This document shows, one piece after another, positions 1 through 10,400 of a DNA stretch of 64,000 bases. Both the position numbers and the translations under genes were made by a program. The stretch comes from Ischnura elegans. Its lineage: Eukaryota > Arthropoda > Insecta > Odonata > Coenagrionidae. The number at the start of each line of letters is the position of its first letter. The first letter of the stretch is position 1. The notes under the pieces are model-generated. The model did not search any database. It was not told the DNA's origin and saw only the letters and a program-made list of their open reading frames with translations. The stretch spans positions 52,860,968-52,924,967 of the forward strand of contig NC_060257.1 of NCBI RefSeq assembly GCF_921293095.1, given 5' to 3'.

Positions 1-603
1 GGTGTAGGGGGAGGAAAGCCATGGTCTAGGGGGGGAAGCCATGATCTAGGAGGGGGGCAAGCAGGGACGCCGACTTGAAAAAATATTGGGGGGGCCCAAA
101 CCGGGGACTTGCCCCGGGAAATTTTCTAAGTAGTGAGTTTTAAGTTTTTTAAGCATTTTAGAAGAGTCATATGATCAACATTAGAACCCTGATCACTCGA
201 ATCTCGATATCTGGACATTCTGGGGAAAATCGACAAGCCTGACACATTTTTTTTCACACCCATAACGGATTTTTGAGGGGGCTCGGGCCCCCTCAAGCCC
301 CATGGAGTCGGCGCCTATGGGGGCAAGCCAAGTTGTGACATTTTAGCATGGAAAAGATGAATGAAACCAACATTATAAGAAAATTATAACAGCGCTTTAT
401 TAGTTTATGAGATTATTTCCTTGAAAAAATAGTTTTATTTCAGTTACTTATCTTATACTAATACATATCATTTTTCGTTGGTTTGAAGAAAATTTGTTGA
501 ATACTTTCGTTTCAATTCAGTACTGATTTTGCTTAAAGACTTATGCGATTTTTGCTTCTAGGGGGACAGCTGCTCCCCCTGCCCTTCGCTGGGTACGCCC
601 ATG
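1..603. mobile_element. Right part of a TIR element (family of 36774-37487), left end outside window
   Basis: The right end (roughly 555-603) ends in TGGGTACGCCCATG. Its complement, read inward, parallels the left end of the complete 714-bp element at 36774. The insertion at 62-319 interrupts the G-rich sequence before it. The left boundary is not in the window, so the extent is inferred. Confidence 0.4.
54..327. mobile_element. hAT-like MITE with 8-bp target duplication, nested in an older element
   Basis: Element 62-319 starts CAGGGACGCCGACT and ends AGTCGGCGCCTATG, imperfect terminal inverted repeats. It is flanked on both sides by exactly GGGGCAAG (54-61 and 320-327), an 8-bp target-site duplication typical of hAT elements. 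It carries no ORF. Confidence 0.75.
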
Positions 604-1386
604 TTTACATATGACATTCTTAATCAATTTATTTAATGCGATCGCTTCTCGCTTTATCTTGATTTATTTAGCTTTTTGCGCACAATCAAGGCTATAAAAT
701 GCCTTAGTTCATCGTAAAAATATATTTACTAAGTGTATAATCATTTTGCGTGCCCAATATTGTCACTTTTCAGCGACTTTGCAGCGGATGAGCGTTAAAA
801 TATCTCAAGCGCGCATACAGAATATCGTCTGCGGTCCCAACCGTGACGTCACGCTCCCTCATCCCACTCACTTCCCCGCCGTGCGATGTTGGCTACAGCG
901 TTCCGCCCGAACGGCAGGTCTACTTACTTAAATGGTCTAAGGAAAGAATGAAAAACAATTGAACTCAATGGAAAGAAGCCTGGAGCGGGCAACTTCAAAT
1001 AGATACGGCCGCAGACTTTCCCTATTCACGAACATGCAGTAATTTTGTTTCCAGGCCACCTCATAAATGGAAAATTTGAAATGAATCCATAAAAATTGTA
1101 TGCCAGCTGTAAAGGCTCTTTTTGCGACTTTCTGCAGCTATTCAAGCCTAATATACTCATAATTATGTATTATCGCGTACCAATATGCGAGCTTGTTCAG
1201 TGTCAATGGCTTCTTTCAGGCAAGTTATTAAAAATTACTTATTTCAGTTCCAAAACTGTGTTTCTCTTGCTCCATTCTCCAATTAATTCATGCACAATAG
1301 CAATTTAAAATCAGGTGGTAATCATTTATACAGTATGCAAGTGCTACGGGAATATTTTATCAAAAATGATCATATACATATATCGC
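604..1386. other. Upstream intergenic sequence, nothing recognised
   Basis: Mostly AT-rich, with a GC-richer patch near 770-920 that contains another TGACGTCA (844-851). No ORF with family resemblance on either strand. Confidence 0.5.
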
Positions 1387-1644
1387 CATGGGCGTAGCCA
1401 GGAATTTCGTTCTGGAGTGGGTCCAAAATCAGGGAGGGAAATTAAAAAAAAGGGTACTAAGTAATGGATTTTTAACTAATTTTAACACTTTTCACGATCG
1501 AAAAAACTTCATGTTAAAAAATACTTTGTATGTAAATTCATGATTTTTCAATATTTTGTCTTCTTTGGTGAAGTAAAATAATTGTGCTTTTATATTTCGG
1601 GGAGGGGGGGTCCCGACCCCTCTGGCTACGCCACTGCATATCGC
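1379..1644. mobile_element. 250-bp hAT-like MITE
   Basis: Element 1387-1636 begins CATGGGCGTAGCCAGG and ends CCTCTGGCTACGCCACTG, inverted repeats of the CAGTGGCGTAGCCAG type. Flanks TATATCGC (1379-1386) and CATATCGC (1637-1644) match at 7 of 8 positions, consistent with an aged 8-bp hAT target duplication. No coding capacity. Confidence 0.75.
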
Positions 1645-1929
1645 GCTTTTCCGAAAGGAAGTAAAAATAAATTTTGAAAACTGATACTACATTTTGTTCC
1701 CTTCTTATTGCTCATAATTCGAGTCCACTCGCCAGCGGAAAACTTCATGTCGTTGCCATGGAGGAAGGAGTGCGTCCTTCTTCCTTGTCGTTGCGGCGTC
1801 GAACTGTAGCAAAGCATTGTATGACGCGTGAACACCCTGTGCGCGTGAAGGAACCAAATGTTTTTTTTTCCAATAGTGGAAGTAGTAGTGATGGCTACAT
1901 CAGGTTTTATGTACAGCATATTCTATATA

Positions 1930-2381
1930 CAGGCATCCCCCGAGTTACGTAAGAGATGCGTTCCGGCAGACTATGCGTAAGTCGAAATTTACGTAAGTCG
2001 AACCTTTGCGTTGGCGCTTCAGAGATTGCTGTATAACAAGTTGTATCGTACAGGAATGAGCGCAACCACATACGCCACCACATCCATCGCTAGAACTGCA
2101 AATTTTCACGTTGATTATTGACTTGGGATTTATAAGCGATTTTTCTACAGAAATTAATGAAATTTCCTTCGAGGAATGACAAAAATGGGTCACTTTGTTA
2201 TTTTTAGCACGTAAAAAACTCTATAACTATTCGATATTTTTTCTACCATAGGTTGTACGAGCGAATATCTACTTCTTCGCGCTCGCATTCGAAAATTAAC
2301 GTAATAATTTGAAATACGGTTATCGCTTACGTAAGTACGGATTTACGTAAGTCGAGACATACGTAACTCGGGGGATGCCTG
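1930..2381. mobile_element. 452-bp pogo/Tigger-type MITE
   Basis: Perfect terminal inverted repeats starting CAGGCATCCCCCGAGTTACG, 22 bp on each side, flanked by TA (1928-1929, 2382-2383). CAGGCAT...CG termini with a TA target are typical of Tigger/pogo elements. Subterminal TTACGTAAGTCG motifs recur at both ends. Non-autonomous. Confidence 0.85.
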
Positions 2382-2579
2382 TAGTTGCTACTCTTGAAAT
2401 ATGTAACAATAGGGAACTTGCATATATTTCAGATATAATCAATAGCCTCAAAATTACATAAAAATATATGTTTGCATACCTCGGTGAAAGTTTTTTAAAT
2501 TATTTTTTGACGTGGTTTGCGATATTTAATGCATCAAAGTTCACGAGAATTTTCAAATGCAAGTGAGAAGCGAAAACGA

Positions 2580-2760
2580 CCGATGATTGGCTGGTAGAAA
2601 AGTGACGTCATAATTCAGTACGAGGAGGCACGGCGGCACGGGGTAGTAGAGGTTGCATACTTGAATACAAGCGACGGCCGTGGTTATGATTCATTTATTG
2701 AAGTGCAGACGTATCGGAGGTGTTCATTGTGACTTCAGGGCTATTATTTGATCTATTTCT
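2580..2760 (+). promoter_or_regulatory. Candidate PPIP5K promoter region with CCAAT and CRE-like sites
   Basis: An ATTGG (inverted CCAAT box) at 2586-2590 lies 12 bases before a palindromic TGACGTCA (2603-2610), followed by a short GC-rich stretch, in otherwise AT-rich DNA about 1.8 kb upstream of the predicted start codon. The spacing and composition suit a promoter. No TATA box was identified and no transcription start can be placed. Confidence 0.3.
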
Positions 2761-3525
2761 CCTCCATTGAAAGTGATAGCATGCGTAAAGATGAAGGGAT
2801 ATGGTTATTCTTAGGCTGATCCTAGCAAGCTTCCTGTTACTGATTCCATCATGATAACAGGGTATTTTAGTGAAACTGTAGACTTCGTCGGCGCCGAAAG
2901 TCGATGCCGAGAAATGGAAAGGTAGCTGATGTGCATCTGAAATGTTTTATAGTTCATAACAAAGTGAGACTTGCGTATAATATTGGCGAAAGCGTATAGG
3001 TACTCATGTGAAATGTGTATTCTTTTGGCAGTCCGGTAGAGAGTCTTATGGTGAACTTATTTCCACCTCGAAGCTGTCGATGATACTTTCAACTTAAAAA
3101 TACCTTGCCTGGAGGGCGACAGGAAGCTCTGAGGAAGCCAGAAATGTTTCAATTTAGTAGCGATAATATAGACGAACTTCCAACACAATCTACCATCTTG
3201 TGCCTCAAAAACCCTGAAGCCACTTCCTATTCTGCATAAATAATCGGTCAATCGCACTTCGATCAATATAATAAACACAACGTCTTCAGGTGTTAAGAAG
3301 TTACTTTTGTAATGAAAGCCTTCCTAAAGTGGCATTAAAATGTGAATATTTTCCAAACAGAGTCTTTAATACATTTTGGGAGCTTTTCTCACGATATATC
3401 TGAAAAAGCTAAATAGCTGAAAAAGCGAAATATCTCAAAGCGAGCTCCTCGTCATTGCGATCGGTTGTCACTTAAAAATTCCGTATCGGAAATCCTAGAG
3501 GGATGACCAAGAGTGATACTTTTTT

Positions 3526-3930
3526 GAGGGCGGTCTTATCGACGGAACCGCACGGAACGCTGAAGAATCTAGCCAATGACACGATAGCGGAACCACAGAA
3601 TAGAAACCTAGCGGAATTCCGCTAGGTTTCTATTCTGTGGCGGAACGCAGCAGTTGAGTAAGGGATGAGTTTCGATTGGCTACCTGCTTTTGCCGTCAGT
3701 TTCGTCCGACTACATTTGGACGATGTGGGTCCGGCAGCGAACGACTCAAAACTTTGTTAAAATGGCAAAAAACGGTTCAGATATTTCGAGGGATGATGAT
3801 TCTTATTTAATCAATTAGAAATATTTACTCCCAGTTTTACAGGGAAAACGAGCACGTTGCGGTTGAGGAATTTCATGTTGCGGCGTTACGCTCCGTTACG
3901 CCCAGACCTTGGTCACCGCCCTTTGTTTTT
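3526..3930. mobile_element. Possible degraded TIR element around the palindrome
   Basis: GAGGGCGGTC near 3527 and GGTCACCGCCCTTTG near 3914 are inverted relative to each other, with further GGAACGC/GCGTTACGCTCC inverted similarity inside. No clear target duplication, so this is tentative. Confidence 0.3.
3593..3640. repeat. 48-bp perfect palindrome
   Basis: Every base from 3593 to 3640 pairs with its partner about a centre at 3616/3617 (GGAATTCC at the middle), with no spacer. Both sides are followed by a GCGGAAC-like heptamer in direct orientation. Confidence 0.9.
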
Positions 3931-4385
3931 GCTTTCCCGGGCCGACGCCGGGCGCACCACTTCTCTCTTTATTTTATTTTGGTAGTCTTCGACGGTTGAT
4001 CAATAAATGACCTGCGTAGAATATCAAAGCTGATCAAAGCTAGTGAAATTATTCGTTTCAGAACTTTGATGTATCTAGTGGTGAAGTGAGATAAGTATTT
4101 CATCGGAAGTTGCGCATGATCAAGGGTCAGTTCTTTCAACATAAACAAGGAGCAGAAGCTTCACAAGTTGAGGTTGTAGCATTAATCTGATATCCTTGTG
4201 GATTAGGAATCCATTTGTGAAATAAGGCATTGGAAATAGTAGCATTAACAGTGGAGATGAGATATTAGTGCGTGGATAGTCTGCGCTGGGGCGTAGTGCT
4301 TATCTATAATATTTGATAAGTTGATAGTTGATTGTGTCGAGTGTGATGACTCCTGAAGCCGTAACGCAGCGTTACCATTGGAAAG

Positions 4386-4499
4386 ATGTCCTATACAGAG
4401 CTAGAACATGGTTATCAAGGACTTAAGAGGGCTCGACCTTCATTTTACGTAGGTGATGATGGTGAAGGTGGCCCATCTCTGAGGACCGCCAAAAATAGA
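4386..4499 (+). CDS. PPIP5K: PPIP5K exon 1 (start codon exon)
   Basis: Encodes 38 residues beginning [13 protein letters not shown] and ends at a strong GTGAGT donor at 4500 in phase 0, which matches the phase of exon 2. The ATG sits in AAAGATGT. I chose this start because it is the only upstream ORF with a good donor in the right phase and with a sequence I believe resembles insect PPIP5K N-termini; that resemblance is from memory. The 5' UTR exon structure is not determined. Confidence 0.72.
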
Positions 4500-7400
4500 G
4501 TGAGTAGTGTGTGCCTCCTTGATAATGTTTTTGTATCTTTTATTTTATTCGGTTTGAAATTGCAACCAAAGTATTTCAATTTTAATTCAATATACAATGG
4601 TTAATTTTATTTCTTTACAGTTGTATTAGTGTAGTGTACTATCCTAAGCTGTTGTTAGGAACTATGGCTGAATTTCCTCAGATTCCGGAAGTTTACATTA
4701 GTGATGCTGACTGCATTGCTGAACCGTACTGGCAAATGATGGTACTAATTGGTTTTTGAGTGATGTATTTGGGTGAATCTTAGTTGGCGGATAAATGACT
4801 TTAACACTACATGTTGACTGAATGAATGAGACTAGTCAGATGTCAATGGCTAATACGATTGTGGTTCAGTTGGTTACTAACTGCATGCTACTTTTTGTTC
4901 ATGATTCATCTGAAGTGTTACAGCGTTGATGCTCTGATTTGTTTTTCCACCGATGGCGTTATGCGAACTTTGTTATCACCGACTTGCCTAGTTCAGGAGC
5001 GTGACTAAGAAAACATGTTCACCAAATGGGAAGGCTATTTCTGTTCTTATCTCCGCGGGGCGATCGTCATAAATTATTTTATGTCATGCATGTAAATCTC
5101 TCGGTTTTAAACTCGAGTAGCTTCCGTGGTTAAGTTTTGGTTGTTTGTGCCCTCGTTCGTAGATAGCAGATATTTCGCAATCCGCCGTGGTATCACCGTT
5201 TACATAAAATGTAGGATAACTGTGCTGTGGTGGGAAAATGGGCGCACGGCAGATTTTTGTATCTTATCTACGGTTTCAAGTCGGTGTATTGGTTTACGTA
5301 CTGATGTTCAAAGTAAATACAGACTGACGTTTTTTCCTGAAAATTAGTTGTTCCGTGCCTTGCGTGATTGTATCTTCTATCAGATCTAATCCCCGCTTTT
5401 TAATCAATTGATAGCCTTTTTGCTGAACTCTACTAAAACAGATTAGTTCCATGCTTCAAATCTTCGGTAAGCAGTCAGTTCAAATCACATCTTTTTTTTC
5501 GTGTATTATAGTCCCCATTTTGTAAAACCACAGTTACCAGTTGGGTTTACTAATTGTTGACAGAGTGACTTCTATTTCTGTCACATTACCCATTGCACTT
5601 TATTCATATAATCTACATTTGACCGTGCCCATACCCTTCAGTTTTGACACTTGGTGACTTGATTACTCATTTTCTCCATATCATGGCTCCTCATTCCGCA
5701 CCACCCGAATCTTATCTTTAAATATTTCAGCCAAAGTTTCTAATTCTATACCTAGTGTAATAAAAATATCTTCTATTCTTCTTGCTTCTCTCTTAATCTG
5801 AATGATTTCTTGTGAGTGTTATGCCATGAATATGTGAAAAATCAAATTGAGAAACTAAGGCGGTGGGAAAATTATATGGTAATCTACAAGTGCGGTTGCA
5901 TCCTTAATTTTCTTCTCTTGTATTTTCATCCTTGTAATTGTCATGTGAATATCCTGCATTGTGATCTACACTCATATCAGATTTGGGTGTGGTCTTACCT
6001 TTGGAAGCTTCTATTACTTCGAAATTCTCCTTATAATATGGATGTATTGGGACTAACTACAGCATCGGTATTGTGGTTCATCTTGGATGACTAATGGGTG
6101 GTAAATAGTGGATAATGTAATCTGGGATTGAACACTGATTGTGCCATAACTTATATTGTCTTCAAAGTATTTAATTTTTTGGTTGTCTTTTTGAAATGAT
6201 AGGACACTTGCTGATAGATATACATTCACCTGCTTTATTTATAAGATACACAAAGTCTGGATTCTGTCAGTAATTGCAAACATTATTACAAACTCATGTG
6301 CTTGGCGACTCTTGCCTTCTTGAGAAAAGAGACATAGTTAATAATGGAACCATGGGCATGGTGTCGCGAGTGGTGGAGACATTTGAAGAGAAGTGGTGAA
6401 GAAAGGAGAGCTCATGGCCAAGATGAAGAGCAGGATGAATGTAATCGAGCTTGTGTACATCACTCTTGCCACTACTGCGAGGAATGTGTAGGTGGATATA
6501 AAATTTCTCTTTACCATAAAATGAGTAATTATGTAGTTGTGTATATCATAGTGACTATCTACTTGCTTATATCTATTAACCAAGTAATCACAAAAGATAC
6601 TTATGAAAATGGGAGGCTAAATTCATGTTAACTCTTTTCACTGCAATGGGCCTGTATACACAAAGGTATGACTGCTGGCATTCCCATAGCGCTCAAAGCA
6701 TGTTTCCTACAACAGAGAATAAACTTTTCTCTTCATATTTGCAGCTGGTTACTACATCCTCTTGAGTTTGTGCTTGACTGCTGAAAAGTATACATTTTAT
6801 CATTCATAGACAATAATTTAGCATTATCATGTATCCCTGCACTTGTTTTCTGTGTTGTAGAGTATTCAGCAGTGAAAGGGTTAATTTATGCGTCAAGTTG
6901 TGCTAATGCCTATTAATATGCCTAACACTTGATGATTATCAATGCAATTGCTAAGGGATTTTAGTTCTTCCTGAAAAGTTTAAAATAGTGATTGTCATTC
7001 CTGTTTGTATTGCTTCGTAGCAATTTGAAAACTGTTTAGCTTGAATTTTTATTCTTTATGTTTTGTGGCTGGTGTTCAGAATAAAAAATATCAGTATCTC
7101 AGGTTTAAGTTTTTATTGGTGGTAGTTTTGATTAATTCATTGCTTTCCTGCGTCGCAACATTGATATTAGTCTGGTCATGATAAGCTGGACTATGAAGTC
7201 AAAAGTTTCATTATATCCAATGTCCATATTTTCCTTATGTTTTTAATTTGGGCCACTGGACACCATAAGTCCTTAGTGTTAATTAAAATTTGTGCTATGA
7301 TGTGTACAGGAAAGTCATTGAACATTAAGATATGAGCTACTACGTTAGCAATTCATTGTCTTTAGAAAAATCTTCTCGGGATTGCGTGCGGGTTAGATTA

Positions 7401-10400
7401 TTTAATTACAATCAATGGGTAGCGAGTCGGTACCCGAAACGTCGGCGCTCTTAAATAATCTAACCCGCGCGCAATCCCGAGAAGATTTTTCTAAAGTTGT
7501 TCGCCGGGAAAGTGTAAAATCATATATAATTCATTGTCTGTCTGAAATGTAAACAGTAATTCAGCTTTTAGTATTTAGTAATCATAGTTTACTTAAGAAA
7601 ATAAAATATGGGAATGGGTGTGGTTTTCTAAATTTTGTGATCAGGAAATGATGATTAAATTACTAAATCCTGCATTGAATCGGTTGAAATCAGTCAGCTT
7701 ATCTCCTAGCCATATAGATTTTGAAATCATGTTTCAAAGTTGGGTCTTGTCATCCTCTCATTATGACAATATTTGAGGATATTGCGTATTGTAGTTGCTC
7801 TTCTGTAAATATTGTTGCTTTGATTGTTCTAGTATGTGTTAATATTTTGCCGTTCCAGCTGTGGATGCTGCCTCTAACGTCCTAGTCTGATGCCTATTTA
7901 TTATATTTCCTTTTTATATATAATTATGTATGAAAAGGAAATAAAGTACGTATCTAAACAACAACTTCTCAATATTATTTTCTAAGGCCCTACATTCTCT
8001 TAAACTACCCCCATATTTATTTTTCGTAACCTAGCAAAAGATTTAGCCCTAGAAGAGTTAAGTATTGTAATTATCCGTTTGATATCTCTCTGAGTATATT
8101 TTAACATGATACATCAGCATGCGTGAGTTAATATTTAATTGTTAAAAATTATTTTGACTTGATTTAAGATAAGTTGAAAACCGATATCCTAGATTTATTT
8201 ATTTATTATAATATGGGCAGCTACCTTGTACGCAAACATACATTAAAATAATACATGGTACACTTATAAAACATAAATATATTATATTAACATAAAATGA
8301 AGGCATTAAATATAAATCATAGTTCTGATGATATTATAATTAGGTATAAGTTTCTCATAATGGTTTCTTTAAAACACACCTAAAACAATCCGAGACATGA
8401 AAAAATCAATAGGTGAAGGAAGCATATTCGCCTCTAATTATTCTAGCCAACAGGGTGTTATGCATATAATTTATGTTGCAAAAAAATCTGTATAAAGAAA
8501 TTTAGTGTGTTCAGCCTGAAAATCGTATTTACATTTTTGATCATATACTCACAACAAACTGAACTTTAGAAAAAAATATCCACCCTCACTCCTGATTGAG
8601 GACTTTTCGAAATAAGAAAATGTGCTCATAATTCATGGGAGGAATCGACAAAATTTTCTTCTTTTTAGGAAGTCCTTGACCATAGTTGAATCAAAGGTTT
8701 CAATAAAGGGGTATATTGGAGTTGATCTGAGTGCCTGGTGACCTTTACCCTTTTATTGTCAGTGGGATTTGCAGACGTATTTGCTTTCACTCCTTGGTCT
8801 TGAAGTAAAATGTGTCAACTTATTGGCATGCTAATAATTAGTGTTCAACTTTTTACAGCCAAAGAATAACATTTATTTAGAGAAAGCATAAAGTAGGTGT
8901 TATGGTTGGGTATTATTTTGTACTACATAATGTAATAATTAGAGATGGGTCGAATAGCAGATTTCTCGAATTCGAATATTAAATCATTGCTCGAATATTC
9001 GAATACCTCGAATTTCGAATACCTCGAATACTAAATGATGAATACTGGTATGTTTGACTCGGTTGCCTATGCAGCAGGCAACACAAGATTTTGGGGAGTA
9101 ATTTTGATTTCCTTTAAATGATTCGAACAGGAATTTAGCTGATTAATGAATAATTTAATTTTATGGAAACAATTGGGCATATAATTAATTCAACTAACAT
9201 CGCTTTACCCTCACTCCTGCTGCCAAGTGCTAGCTGACAATCTGAGGCATTTTGTAAAATACAAGCTCTTCTCCACCAGATTTTCTTCAATTATTTTCAG
9301 TCCATCTTTGGGAGTTCTCACGAGATAAGAAGATGAATTGGAATTGCTATCAGGGAGAAACCAAATATTCTGAGAAAATATCCCTTTGTCTGGGACTGTA
9401 ACAATAAAGATTTAGAGCACCACTCATAAATTGTAACTTGATGTATGTTTTCGGAAAAAAATACCGCATCAACTTCCGAGAAGCTCAGTTGCTCATATCG
9501 AGTTTCGCCAGAATGCGTCTCCGTCGTATTTTGACATTTATTTCTTTGCGTAAAATGCTTAAATAAACTCAGAAATACGTCGTGTTTGGTCTTATTCTTT
9601 TTGAAATTACGCGCACATTACTAATATTTCAATTCAATAAAGGTGTAACATCAATTGACGAAAGTCATTCTTATACACCTTTTGTGCTAATAGATGACTC
9701 ATGCAGCAGTTGACCTCCAAAGAAATGGGGAACTTCGAAGCTGGTAGGAAAAAAAAGGTCAGTGGGGGAGAAAAGGGAGGGCCCGAAACACATTTCTATT
9801 GTTCTCATGTAACTTGGTATTTTTTCGAAGCTAAGGTCTTCGTAATATGATCCCTGCGCGAGCTGTGACCTTTTTTTTATTTCGAAGAAGAGGAAAGCCT
9901 CAGAGGGGGGCTAGTGCTGAATGGAGAGGGATACCGGATCTTGGGAAATGCGCTAATGTAAGTATCCCACGGTACTCACACAGCTGTTGACCTCCAGAAA
10001 TGGGGAACTTCGAAGCAGGTAGCCAGAAAAAGGTCAGTGGGTGAGAAAAGGGGGGAGGGCGTGAAACACGCTTTTATTGTTCTCGTAACTCGATATTTTT
10101 TTCGAAGCAGGGGTCGTCGTAATGCGATCCCTGCGCGAGCTGGGACCTTTTGTTTGATTTCGGAGAAGAGGAAAGCGTCAGAGGGGTGAGTCAAGTGCTG
10201 AATGGAGGGGGATAGTGGATCGTGGGAAATGCCCTAAGGTTGCTATCCCACGGCACTGAGGTTCTCCTGGTGGGGGGAATCGGGGATTTTCGGATTTTTT
10301 CACCCGACCATTTTCGGTTCCCCTCGTTGAACTCTTTTCACCGCTAAAATCCACGAATTTGATGTAATTCGTCAACTTGCGTAAAACGGCGCTGCGGGCA

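Larger units (their letters stand above)
2384..4385. other. PPIP5K upstream / 5' UTR region
   Basis: Apart from the candidate promoter and the palindrome-bearing repeat, no protein-coding similarity is seen. The 5' UTR must lie here, possibly with an intron: CGTTTCAG at 4055-4062 is a plausible acceptor. Boundaries cannot be fixed without transcript data. Confidence 0.4.

Noticed and set aside
6338..6631. Overlapping ORFs on both strands near 6.3-6.6 kb
   Set aside because: Random open frames in intron 1; no splice phase fits exons 1 and 2 and no similarity is seen.
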